From: Pseudomonas abieticivorans | GTDB taxonomy: Bacteria; Pseudomonadota; Gammaproteobacteria; Pseudomonadales; Pseudomonadaceae | NCBI RefSeq assembly: GCF_023509015.1 | Contig: NZ_CP094975.1 | Coordinates: 3,589,501-3,653,500, forward strand | Reading direction: 5' to 3' | Length of the DNA: 64,000 nucleotides | Part shown: piece after piece, positions 19,621 through 27,881 of the stretch | How the letters are laid out: every line of letters starts with the position of its first letter | Position numbering within the stretch: position 1 is the stretch's first letter | Notes under the pieces: generated by a model | The model's database searches: none | Seen by the model: only the letters and a program-made list of their open reading frames with translations | What the model was told of the DNA's origin: nothing | Position numbers and translations under genes: made by a program

Positions 19621-22059
19621 CAGTATAGTCCTTGAGTTTTGGCTAGGCGGTGGAGGTTTTCTCTTGCTATCTCGATTTCGATTTCGCGCATGCCATAATC
19701 GAGTAAGGCAGGCTTTAGGGCGTTTATATTGCTGTTGACGGCATTTTCCAAATTGGAAGCATCTAGCGCGATTCTTTCTTTTGAATTCCTTCCCCCATAG
19801 GTTTCACTAAATTTCTGATGAATTTCTCTAGGGATAGCCATGGCGGGCGCGTAGTCCAGTATTTTCTTGATCTTTTTAGATGAGTAATCTGGGAATTTTG
19901 ATCTCAGAAAGCTCTCTACCGCTCTTCTTGCAGCTATGTGGTCAATGTCGAAACCATCCCTGATGCTTCTAGCTGCTAGCTCACGATATGGGCCTACCTC
20001 GCCCGCTTGAATAGGATGCTTGGAAAATACCAGTAAAAGTGGTTCTATGCCAGACTCGGAGGGAAATACTATGATTGTGGAAAGAAAGTCCGCTATAGAA
20101 ATTTCCGGAAAAGGCATAATAAGCGGATTTTCAATTTCACCATTACTTCCGAGAATACTGGTGTCTAGGATTGCCTCAATAGGTAGTGGGCTTGGAGATA
20201 TAGCATCGGCTCCCGGTGCGTCGGCTGGGCTCCAAGTAAAAGTTCTCGGTGGAGACTCTAGTGCAACGCTGTACGAGATTTTTGTTGGGTCAGGCTTGGC
20301 GGTTACTATCTTCACTGCTGGAGCAATTAACTGGTCCGTAGGGCGTATAACGAGTAAGCGTGTTTGTGTTTGTGTTTTTTCTGGTATTAGGGTGTAAGGA
20401 AGTTGTATCGTTTCATTCGTTTTTGCTTTTTCTAGTAAGTCACTTCCGGACATTGGTAAAAAATCAGCTAGTGGTAAAGCCACGGATACATGAGTGTCTT
20501 CTTTAGCTAAGGCGGCAGGCCAAGCAAGGGCTACAACGCCGACGACCGCGCCAAGGATGACGAGGGGGGAAGCTAGCGCCCCAGTTCCGACTGCCAGCCC
20601 TGCAATTGCGGTTCGGACAGCGAGTCGTAACGCTAATGTCGCCGCCTCGTTTGAAATAACCCCGGGGTGTGCTGATACGCTAAACGTCGCCGAGCCGATT
20701 GATGTACGTGTAAACCGATAGCTATTCTGCGGAAGAGCTGCCACCGTTCTTAGGTGAGCTCGTTGTGCTTCTTTTTGCAGAGCAATTTGCCGAAACCCCA
20801 GCTCTGCTGGTTGGTTGCTTCCTTCCTGTTCGGTAGTGGTTTTTTGCTTCTGTCGTGCGGCTTCTTCGGCCTGCTGTTGTGCAGCTTGTCGTGCGGCTTC
20901 TTCGGCCTGCTGTTGTGCAGCTTGTCGTGCGGCTTCTTCGGCCTGCTGTTGTGCAGCTTGTCGTGCGGCTTCTTCGGCCTGCTGTTGTGCAGCTTGTCGT
21001 GCGGCTTCTTCGGCCTGCTGTTGTGCAGCTTGTCGTGCGGCTTCTTCGGCCTGCTGTTGTGCAGCTTGTCGTGCGGCTTCTTCGGCCTGCTGTTGTGCAG
21101 CTTGTCGTGCGGCTTCTTCGGCCTGCTGTTGTGCAGCTTGTCGTGCGGCTTCTTCGGCCTGCTGTTGTGCAGCTTGTCGTGCGGCTTCTTCGGCCTGCTG
21201 TTGTGCAGCTTGTCGTGCGGCTTCTTCGGCCTGCTGTTGTGCAGCTTGTCGTGCGGCTTCTTCGGCCTGCTGTTGTGCAGCTTGTCGTGCGGCTTCTTCG
21301 GCCTGCTGTTGTGCAGCTTGTCGTGCGGCTTCTTCGGCCTGCTGTTGTGCAGCTTGTCGTGCGGCTTCTTCGGCCTGCTGTTGTGCAACCTGTCGTGCGG
21401 CTTCCTCGATCTCGGCCAGTTGAATTGCGGATTCAGTTGCCGTTAATTTCGACGTCAGGTATTCAATGTAACTAGTATAGGTTTTTGCAGCGTATGCCGC
21501 ATTCAAGGATAAAGCGCGAGCTGTTTCGAAGTCTATAGGTCGTTGGTTGCTAGCGAATGCTAACTTTACATGATCTGGCCAGCTTTTTTGAATGGGATCG
21601 CTGCCGAAAAAAATATTAGCTCGAGAGTGTGCCTCTTGGAGTTGGGTTTTATAGGATTGTATGGCGTTATTTAGAAGTTCCTTTTGCGTATTAAGTCCGT
21701 TGACGCTGTTATTTATCTGGTTTTCTGGGAAGGGGCTTGCAAGCTCGGTTAGTACAGTGTCGGGAAATCGCTTTATGTCACTTTCAAAGGTTAAATTTAA
21801 CTCAGTTAGTTGCTTTTGATATTGTGCAAATATGTATAGCATTGGGCCGGCGCTTTTTGTGAGGTGTTTTGCAGCGCTAAATTGCGAGTGGCTGGGAGGA
21901 GTAATGCTTAACACTGCAGGGAACGGCAAGCGCAACGGGCCTCGAGTAATATCTTGGCCTCCTAGAGTAGTGTCTATATTTTTGTTTGGTATTTCGGGGG
22001 GCGGGCTCCGGTGTAATGATGGTTTCTGCAAGTTCGATGGGTGGTGGTTGTTGAGTCAT
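19620..22059 (-). CDS. S-type pyocin-like bacteriocin with long Ala/Gln coiled coil; apparent frameshift near the 5' end
   Basis: The main frame (19620-22031) encodes 803 residues. Its order is: an N-terminal receptor-type region (GGQDITRGPLRLPFPAV; KSAGPMLYIFAQYQKQLTEL); a coiled coil of AEEAARQAAQQQ repeats (about 205-393); a hydrophobic Ala/Gly/Val segment (about 457-507); a Pyocin_S translocation-like region (about 510-680); and a C-terminal putative nuclease domain with DGFDIDHIAARRAVE and SETYGGRN. The best start, ATG at 22059 with AAGGAG (MTQQPPPIELAE), lies in another frame. Removing one C from the six-C tract at 21996-22001 joins it to the main frame. The only extension of the main frame upstream begins at TTG 22031 with no ribosome site. 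The toxin is therefore disrupted in this sequence, read by slippage, or the tract is miscounted. It forms an operon with the immunity gene. Confidence 0.8.
20855..21410 (-). repeat. 36-bp tandem repeat array inside the bacteriocin gene
   Basis: Fourteen contiguous copies, identical at every base (20881-21384), with a 26-bp partial copy on the left and a degenerate copy on the right. On the minus strand each unit encodes AEEAARQAAQQQ. The array is 3n in length, so copy change keeps the frame. No spacers are present, so this is not CRISPR. Confidence 0.97.
21996..22001 (-). other. Six-C tract at the bacteriocin frameshift point
   Basis: A run of six C on the coding strand separates the frame opened by the SD-ATG at 22059 from the frame of the remaining protein. 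A five-C tract would give one continuous reading frame of about 812 codons. Confidence 0.8.
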
Positions 22060-22326
22060 ACAGTTCTCCTTGATCTGTAAGCTCATATTCCTGTTTTATT
22101 TTTTTGGATTATGTCAGTCGTTTCGAGGTGTGGGGTAGGATAGTTCCCATAAAATAAGCAGTATGTGTGATTTTTCCTGCAAATATATTCCTGTGGTAAC
22201 CTGCCTATCCTTGTCAGTCTTTTTGAGTGGTTCGTTGGCTGGAATGGTTGGAGTTTGATGTCGCGCATTGAATGGAATGTATAGGTGCTCAGGAGGCAAA
22301 TATTTTAGTTAATGAAAATATCTCGA
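22060..22326 (-). promoter_or_regulatory. AT-rich bacteriocin leader with two spaced repeat blocks
   Basis: Non-coding, AT-rich 267 bp between the bacteriocin start and the cysNC-derived repeat. It contains ATATTCCTGT-N17-TGTCAGTC twice (22185-22219 and 22085-22119), exactly 100 bp apart, and the ribosome site AAGGAG at 22066-22071. No clear CTG-N10-CAG LexA box or pyocin P-box was found. The repeat blocks are candidate operators. Confidence 0.5.
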
Positions 22327-22504
22327 GTAAGTCCTTCCCGTACGATGTGCCGTTGAACGCGGACCTGGTGATCGACACCCAGAGCTTGTCGCTGGAGGAC
22401 AGCGTGAAACAGGTGCTGGACGTGCTGCGCAAGCGTGGCGCGATCTAACGGTTGGTGGTTGTGAAAAGAACCCGCTGCTCGTGAGAGTGGCGGGTTTTTT
22501 TATG
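22327..22504 (+). repeat. Direct repeat copy 2: orphan cysNC 3' end plus terminator
   Basis: Matches 18951-19127 across the last 40 cysNC codons, the stop and the terminator. There is no cysNC body upstream, so it is a non-functional remnant. It marks the distal boundary of the bacteriocin cassette. Confidence 0.95.
22469..22501 (+). terminator. Duplicated cysNC terminator
   Basis: The same stem as at 19093-19124 with a seven-T tail, carried in the duplicated segment. It would stop plus-strand read-through from the island. Confidence 0.75.
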
Positions 22505-22544
22505 GTTGCGTGTAGGCAGCCCTGGCGGGGCCTACCATTGGCGC

Positions 22545-22573
22545 AAAAAAAAAGGGCCCGAAGGCCCTTTTTC
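22545..22573. terminator. Terminator downstream of zapG/yhcB
   Basis: GGGCC-CGAA-GGCCC hairpin flanked by an A-run on the left and T-run on the right. It works for the minus-strand gene ending at 22586 and could act in both directions. Confidence 0.85.
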
Positions 22574-22585
22574 AAACAACGATCA

Positions 22586-23020
22586 TTACTTGCGCTTCAA
22601 CCCATAATGCTCATCGAGCATCCCCGGCGAATTCGGGGTCTTGGGCGCGTAGTCGCGTGGTGGCTCGCTGTCGCGCGGTGGCGTCAGGCGTTCGCGTGGG
22701 CCGGCCGGGTCTGCGTGCAGGGCGGCGATCAGGCGTTGGCGGGTCAGTTCGTCCAGGGCCAGCTGGTTGGCGCCCTCGGCGAGGTGGTCCTGCACTTCCT
22801 GGTAGCTTGCGGTCATTTTCTTGACCAGGTTGGCGGTGGTGTTGAAGTGGGTGACCACGTCATTCTGGTAGCTGTCGAAGCGTTCCTGAATGTCGTCCAG
22901 CTGGCGCTGGGTGCTGCTGGGGGCGGCGTTCGGGACGAGGCGAGCGACAAGGAAACCTACGACCACGCCCACGACCAGGGCAATTGTCGGCAACAACCAA
23001 ACTAAGAGCGAGTGTTCCAC
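22586..23020 (-). CDS. zapG: YhcB/ZapG-family (DUF1043) inner-membrane protein
   Basis: 144 residues: an N-terminal membrane helix (LLPTIALVVGVVVGFLVARLV), a coiled coil (about 35-95) containing the family core QRQLDDIQERFDSYQNDVVTHF, and a disordered Pro/Arg-rich tail. YhcB homologues link divisome and envelope synthesis. Monocistronic by context, with its own terminator. It is divergent from the hydrolase gene. Confidence 0.88.
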   Translation of the reverse strand: MEHSLLVWLLPTIALVVGVVVGFLVARLVPNAAPSSTQRQLDDIQERFDSYQNDVVTHFNTTANLVKKMTASYQEVQDHLAEGANQLALDELTRQRLIAALHADPAGPRERLTPPRDSEPPRDYAPKTPNSPGMLDEHYGLKRK

Positions 23021-23158
23021 GAGTCCTTCCTCTATAAACGGCTTTGCTTTACGTTAACGGCTCTAACCTGCGCTGTATACCGCGAGCAATCGCAAATATT
23101 TCAGACAGAATCTTTCGACTAGACGAGTCGACCCTTTTTGAGGTCACGGAGTTCACCC

Positions 23159-23794
23159 TTGCTGATCCGCGAAACCCCGGTTTTCATCGATGGCCCAGTC
23201 GGCCAACTCGAAGCCCTTTATCTGGATGTAGCCGATGCCCGCGGCGTCGCCCTGATCTGCCACCCCAACCCCGTGCAAGGCGGCACCATGCTCAACAAGG
23301 TGATCTCGACCCTGCAGCGCACCGCCCGTGACGCGGGCCTGATCACCCTGCGTTTCAACTACCGTGGCGTGGGCGCCAGTGCCGGCAGCCACGACATGGG
23401 CAGCGGTGAAGTGGATGATGCGCAGGCCGCTGCGGCCTGGCTGCGCGCGCAACATCCCGAAATGCCTTTGACGTTGCTGGGTTTCTCCTTTGGCGGTTTT
23501 GTCGCGGCCAGCCTGGGCGGTCGCCTGGAAGCGGCCGGGCAGGGCGCTGAAAAACTGTTCATGGTGGCCCCGGCCGTGATGCGCCTCGGGGGTGAGAATA
23601 GCCTGCCACTGGGTGGTGTGCTCACGGTGATCCAGCCCGAAACCGACGAGGTGGTCGACCCTGCACTGGTTTACGAATGGTCCGACGCACTGCAGCGCCC
23701 CCATGAGCTGCTGAAAGTGGCAGAATGCGGACACTTTTTTCACGGCAAGCTGACTGACCTGAAAGATTTGGTCCTGCCGCGCCTTTCGAACTGA
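23159..23794 (+). CDS. Alpha/beta hydrolase
   Basis: 211 residues. Compact alpha/beta hydrolase with oxyanion region [13 protein letters not shown], nucleophile elbow GFSFGG, and catalytic His in [10 protein letters not shown] near the C-terminus. It resembles small cytosolic hydrolases conserved next to trpS in Pseudomonas; the substrate is unknown. No ATG gives a family-like N-terminus. I choose TTG at 23159 because CGGAG lies about eight bases before it and the protein then begins at LIRETPV; another TTG lies at 23138. Confidence 0.85.
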   Translation: MLIRETPVFIDGPVGQLEALYLDVADARGVALICHPNPVQGGTMLNKVISTLQRTARDAGLITLRFNYRGVGASAGSHDMGSGEVDDAQAAAAWLRAQHPEMPLTLLGFSFGGFVAASLGGRLEAAGQGAEKLFMVAPAVMRLGGENSLPLGGVLTVIQPETDEVVDPALVYEWSDALQRPHELLKVAECGHFFHGKLTDLKDLVLPRLSN

Positions 23795-23817
23795 TTGCAG
23801 CCGATAAGAATCTAGCC

Positions 23818-25167
23818 ATGACCACTCGTATCCTGACCGGTATCACCACCACCGGCACGCCGCACCTGGGTAACTACGCCGGCGCCATCCGCCCGGCCAT
23901 CGTTGCCAGCCAGCACAGCGATGCCGATTCGTTCTACTTCCTGGCGGACTACCACGCCTTGATCAAGTGCGACGATCCGCTGCGTATCCAGCGTTCGCGC
24001 CTGGAAATCGCCGCGACCTGGCTGGCCGCCGGCCTGGATGTGAACCGGGTGACCTTCTACCGCCAGTCCGACATTCCGGAAATCCCCGAGCTGACCTGGT
24101 TGCTGACCTGCGTTGCTGCCAAGGGCCTGCTCAACCGCGCCCACGCCTACAAGGCCTCGGTGGACAAGAACGTCGAGACCGGCGAAGACCCGGATGCCGG
24201 CATCACCATGGGCCTGTACAGCTACCCGGTGCTGATGGCCGCCGACATCCTGATGTTCAACGCGCACAAGGTGCCGGTCGGTCGCGACCAGATCCAGCAC
24301 GTGGAAATGGCGCGTGACATTGGCCAGCGCTTCAACCATCTGTTCGGCCAGGGCAAGGAATTCTTCGTGATGCCCGAAGCGCTGATCGAAGAGTCGGTGG
24401 CCACGTTGCCGGGCCTGGATGGGCGCAAGATGTCCAAGAGCTACGACAACACCATCCCGCTGTTCACCAGTGCCAAGGACATGAAGGAGGCGATCTCGCG
24501 CATCGTCACCGACTCCCGTGCCCCGGGCGAAGCGAAAGACCCAGGCACCTCGCACTTGTTCACCCTGTACCAGGCGTTCGCCACCAAGGCCCAGGCCGAA
24601 GAGTTTCGCGGCGAACTGCTGCAGGGTATTGGCTGGGGTGAGGCCAAGCAGCGCTTGTTCCAGCTGCTGGACACCGAGCTTGCCGAGAAGCGCGAGCGTT
24701 ACCACCAGTTGATCGCGCGCCCTGCAGACCTGGAAGACTTGCTGCAGGTAGGTGCCCAGAAGGCTCGTAAGGTGGCCACGCCGTTCCTCAACGAACTGCG
24801 CGAAGCCGTGGGCCTGCGTTCGTTCCGCGAGCAAGTACAGGTGAGCAGCGCTGCCAAGAAGAAAACCGCCAAGGCCGCGCGCTTTGTCAGCTTTCGTGAA
24901 GACGACGGCAGCTTCCGCTTCCGCCTGCTGGCCGCTGATGGTGAGCAACTGTTGCTGTCGCGCAACTTTGCCGATGGCAAGGCTGCGGGCGCGGCCACCA
25001 AGCAACTGCAAAGTGGTGCGGCGCTGGATGTGCGTAGCGAAGGCAATGGCTTCACGGTATGGCTGGCGGATGCCTGCGTGGGCGACAGCCCTGAGTTCGC
25101 CGATGCGCCTGCCCGTGACGCGGCCATCGAGGCGTTGAAGCTGGCGTTGCAACCTCAACAGGACTAA
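23818..25167 (+). CDS. trpS: Tryptophan--tRNA ligase
   Basis: 449 residues, class I aminoacyl-tRNA synthetase. The HIGH-like motif TPHLGNY lies at the N-terminus and KMSKS in [15 protein letters not shown] near residue 203. It is longer than the roughly 330-residue enterobacterial enzyme: residues about 340-449 form an additional C-terminal domain rich in [10 protein letters not shown], known in Pseudomonas-type TrpS. It follows the hydrolase by 23 bp. Confidence 0.97.
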   Translation: MTTRILTGITTTGTPHLGNYAGAIRPAIVASQHSDADSFYFLADYHALIKCDDPLRIQRSRLEIAATWLAAGLDVNRVTFYRQSDIPEIPELTWLLTCVAAKGLLNRAHAYKASVDKNVETGEDPDAGITMGLYSYPVLMAADILMFNAHKVPVGRDQIQHVEMARDIGQRFNHLFGQGKEFFVMPEALIEESVATLPGLDGRKMSKSYDNTIPLFTSAKDMKEAISRIVTDSRAPGEAKDPGTSHLFTLYQAFATKAQAEEFRGELLQGIGWGEAKQRLFQLLDTELAEKRERYHQLIARPADLEDLLQVGAQKARKVATPFLNELREAVGLRSFREQVQVSSAAKKKTAKAARFVSFREDDGSFRFRLLAADGEQLLLSRNFADGKAAGAATKQLQSGAALDVRSEGNGFTVWLADACVGDSPEFADAPARDAAIEALKLALQPQQD

Positions 25168-25204
25168 TGCGACCAACTGTCGCAAGTCTAATTGCCATAA
25201 CCCA

Positions 25205-25234
25205 GGGTCGTCGTTACAGTGACGGCCCGTTTTT
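25205..25234 (+). terminator. Probable trpS terminator
   Basis: Stem GGGTCGTC/GACGGCCC (one G-T pair) followed by G and five T, between trpS and zapE. Confidence 0.5.
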
Positions 25235-25252
25235 GTTGCCTTGCTAACGAAT

Positions 25253-26347
25253 ATGACGCCCCTAGAACGATACCAAGCAGATCTCAAACGCCCCGAATTC
25301 TTTCATGACGCGGCGCAGGAAACGGCGGTACGCCATTTGCAGCGCCTGTACGACGATCTGATCGCCGCGCACAACAGTAAGCCGGGCGTGTTCGGCAAGC
25401 TGTTCGGCAAGAAGGAACAGACGCCGGTCAAGGGCCTGTACTTCTGGGGTGGCGTGGGCCGTGGCAAAACCTACCTGGTAGACACCTTCTTCGAAGCGCT
25501 GCCGTTCAAGGAAAAGACCCGCACGCACTTCCACCGCTTCATGAAGCGTGTGCACGAAGAAATGCGCACCCTCAAGGGTGAGAAAAACCCGCTGACGGTG
25601 ATCGCCAAACGCTTCTCCGACGAGTCGCGGGTGATCTGCTTCGACGAATTCTTCGTCTCCGACATCACCGACGCCATGATCCTGGGCACGCTGATGGAGG
25701 AGCTGTTCAAGAACGGCGTGACCTTGGTGGCAACCTCCAACATCGTGCCAGACGGCCTGTACAAGGACGGCCTGCAGCGCGCGCGCTTCCTGCCGGCCAT
25801 TGCGCTGATCAAGCAGAACACCGAGATCGTCAACGTCGACAGTGGCGTGGACTACCGCCTGCGTCACCTGGAGCAGGCCGAACTGTTCCACTTCCCGCTG
25901 AACGAAGCCGCCGCGCAAAGCCTGCGCAAGAGCTTCAAGGCGCTGACCCCCGAGTGCACCCAGGCGGTCGAGAACGACGTGCTGATGATCGAGAATCGCG
26001 AGATCCGTGCGCTGAAAACCTGCGACGACGTGGCCTGGTTCGACTTCCGCGAACTGTGCGACGGCCCGCGCAGCCAGAACGACTACATCGAGCTGGGCAA
26101 GATCTACCATGCGGTGTTGTTGAGCGGCGTGGAGCAGATGAGCGTGACCACCGACGACATCGCGCGCCGGTTCATCAACATGGTCGACGAGTTTTACGAC
26201 CGCAACGTGAAGCTGATCATCTCGGCCGAAGTGGAGCTCAAGGACCTGTACACCGGTGGGCGGCTGAACTTCGAGTTCCAGCGCACCCTGAGCCGGTTAC
26301 TGGAAATGCAGAGCCATGAGTTCCTGTCGCGCGCCCACAAGCCCTGA
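25253..26347 (+). CDS. zapE: Cell division ATPase ZapE (AFG1-like)
   Basis: 364 residues. AFG1/ZapE-type ATPase with Walker A WGGVGRGKTYLVDTF near residue 66 and Walker B VICFDEFFVSDI near residue 128. ZapE interacts with FtsZ during late or stress-time division. I use the ATG at 25253 (MTPLERYQ). The next 400 bp hold only repeats. Confidence 0.95.
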   Translation: MTPLERYQADLKRPEFFHDAAQETAVRHLQRLYDDLIAAHNSKPGVFGKLFGKKEQTPVKGLYFWGGVGRGKTYLVDTFFEALPFKEKTRTHFHRFMKRVHEEMRTLKGEKNPLTVIAKRFSDESRVICFDEFFVSDITDAMILGTLMEELFKNGVTLVATSNIVPDGLYKDGLQRARFLPAIALIKQNTEIVNVDSGVDYRLRHLEQAELFHFPLNEAAAQSLRKSFKALTPECTQAVENDVLMIENREIRALKTCDDVAWFDFRELCDGPRSQNDYIELGKIYHAVLLSGVEQMSVTTDDIARRFINMVDEFYDRNVKLIISAEVELKDLYTGGRLNFEFQRTLSRLLEMQSHEFLSRAHKP

Positions 26348-26354
26348 GAGCTGC

Positions 26355-26720
26355 CTGTAGGAGCGGATTTATCCGCGAAGAACACCGCAGTATGTCAGGC
26401 AAATTGTGTCGGCTGCTTCGCGGATGAATCCGCTCCTACAGACGATCGCATTCCTTCTGTAGGGGCGGATTCATCCGCGAAAAGAACACCGCGGTATGCC
26501 AGGCAAGTTGTGTCGGTTGCTTCGCGGATGAATCCGCTCCTACAAACGATCGCATTCCTTCTGTAGGAGCGGATTCATCCGCGAAAAGAACACCGCGGTA
26601 TGCCAGGCAAGTTGTGTTGGCTGCTTCGCGGATGAATCCGCTCCTACAGACGATCGCATTCCTTCTGTAGGAGCGGATTTATCCGCGAAAAGCACACCGC
26701 GGTATGTCAGGCAAATTGTA
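26355..26720. repeat. Cluster of REP/REPIN elements
   Basis: Fills most of the 400-bp gap between zapE and the AraC-type gene. Three tandem units of 102-104 bp, each an inverted pair of arms (CTGTAGGAGCGGATT.ATCCGCGAA and its reverse complement) around a conserved spacer, are followed by a fourth left arm without its partner (26665). The units are highly similar, implying recent duplication. No RAYT transposase is present in the window. Confidence 0.93.
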
Positions 26721-26747
26721 TCGGCGTAGGCGGCGGTGTTACGCCGC

Positions 26748-27746
26748 TCAAGCCTCTTGCAAAAACTGCTGCCGATACTGGTTCGGTGACAACTCCGTGT
26801 GCTGGCGGAACAGCCGGGCGAAGAAGCTCGCGTCGTCGTACCCCACTTCATAGCTGATGGTCTTGATACTCTTGCGCGAGCCCGAGAGCAGGCCCTTGGC
26901 GGTCTCGATGCGCAAACGCTGTAGGTAATGCAGCGGCTTGTCGCCGGTGGCTGCCTGGAAGCGCCGCATAAAGTTACGGATGCTCATGCCATGCTCGCGA
27001 GCCACGTCCTCGAAGCGAAACTTGTCGGCGAAATGCTCCTCGAGCCACTGCTGGATCTGCAAGATGATCAGGTCCTGGTGCAGCTTCTGCCCGCCAAAAC
27101 CCATGCGCCCCGGGGTGTAGTTGCGTTGCACCTCGTAGAGAATGTCACGCGATACTGCCTGGGCCACGCTGGCGCCGCAGAAGCGCTCGATCAGGTAGAT
27201 ATACAAGTCGCACGCCGAGGTGGTGCCGGCGGCGCAGTACAGGTTGTCGGCGTCGGTTAGGTGCTTGTCCTGGTTGAGGATGACGCTGGGGAAGCGCGCG
27301 GCGAACTGGTCGAAGAAGCGCCAGTAAGTGGTGGCCTCCTTGCCGTTCAGCAGGCCCGCCTCGGCCAGCCAGAACACCCCGCTGGCCTCGGCGCACAATA
27401 CGGCGCCACGAGCATGCTGGGCGCGTAGCCAGGGCAGCACTTGCGGGTAGCGGATGCACAGGGTGTCGAAGTCGTCCCAGAAGGCCGGCAGCACGATGAT
27501 GTCGGCGTCTTCCAGTGGGCCGTCGACCGGCAGCATCACACCGCTGAAGCTACGGATGGGGCGCCCGTCGGGGCTGACGATGCGGGTGTCGAAGATCGGT
27601 TGCAGGCCTTGGCCCAGGTGCTTGCCGGCGCGCAGGCTGGCCAAGTGGAAAAAGTCTTTGGCATGCATCAGGGTCGAGGCGAAGACTTTATCGATACCCA
27701 GGATGCTGACGCGGCGCAGGGCCGGCGTGTTGGGGGTAAACATCAT
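26748..27746 (-). CDS. AraC-family regulator with DJ-1/PfpI-like sensor domain
   Basis: 332 residues. The N-terminal GATase-1/DJ-1-like domain (about 10-195) has a Cys elbow, GAVLCAEASGVFWLAEAGLL. The C-terminal AraC/XylS double helix-turn-helix (about 225-330) has FMRRFQAATGDKPLHYLQRL and the FARLFRQHTELSPNQYR signature. Such regulators often sense amines or amino-acid derivatives; the ligand here is unknown. It lies 135 bp downstream of the aldo/keto reductase gene, same strand. It ends beside the REP cluster. Confidence 0.9.
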   Translation of the reverse strand: MMFTPNTPALRRVSILGIDKVFASTLMHAKDFFHLASLRAGKHLGQGLQPIFDTRIVSPDGRPIRSFSGVMLPVDGPLEDADIIVLPAFWDDFDTLCIRYPQVLPWLRAQHARGAVLCAEASGVFWLAEAGLLNGKEATTYWRFFDQFAARFPSVILNQDKHLTDADNLYCAAGTTSACDLYIYLIERFCGASVAQAVSRDILYEVQRNYTPGRMGFGGQKLHQDLIILQIQQWLEEHFADKFRFEDVAREHGMSIRNFMRRFQAATGDKPLHYLQRLRIETAKGLLSGSRKSIKTISYEVGYDDASFFARLFRQHTELSPNQYRQQFLQEA

Positions 27747-27850
27747 GTTGATTATTCTTATATGGGATAGTGGTCAAGCTACGGCTGGATCGTCTTATTT
27801 TTTGACCGTTGTGTCCAGTATTGCGCTGCACGTGCGTGCGAGGGAGGGGC

Positions 27851-27872
27851 GCGCGGCCAATGTTGGCCGCGC
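27851..27872. other. Strong hairpin after the aldo/keto reductase gene
   Basis: Perfect 10-bp arms GCGCGGCCAA/TTGGCCGCGC with a TG loop, 10 bp past the reductase stop. No T-run follows on either strand, so it is either an mRNA 3' stabiliser or a weak terminator. Confidence 0.5.
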
Positions 27873-27881
27873 TAACAGGGA

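Noticed and set aside
20855..21410. CRISPR array
   Set aside because: The repeats are directly abutting with no spacers, lie inside a coding sequence and have no cas genes nearby.
20754..21475. Long plus-strand and alternative-frame open frames over the 36-bp repeats
   Set aside because: A stop-free repeat of length 3n leaves several frames open. These give low-complexity Cys/Leu- or Lys/His-rich strings without ribosome sites; only the minus frame continuous with pyocin-like domains is real.
22060..22326. SOS (LexA) box upstream of the bacteriocin
   Set aside because: The closest match, CTGACAAGGATAGGCAG, has eleven bases between CTG and CAG rather than ten and lacks the consensus core.
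22327..22447. Second copy of cysNC as a pseudogene
   Set aside because: Only the last 40 codons are present, with no upstream remnant. It is better described as a recombination repeat than as a decayed gene.
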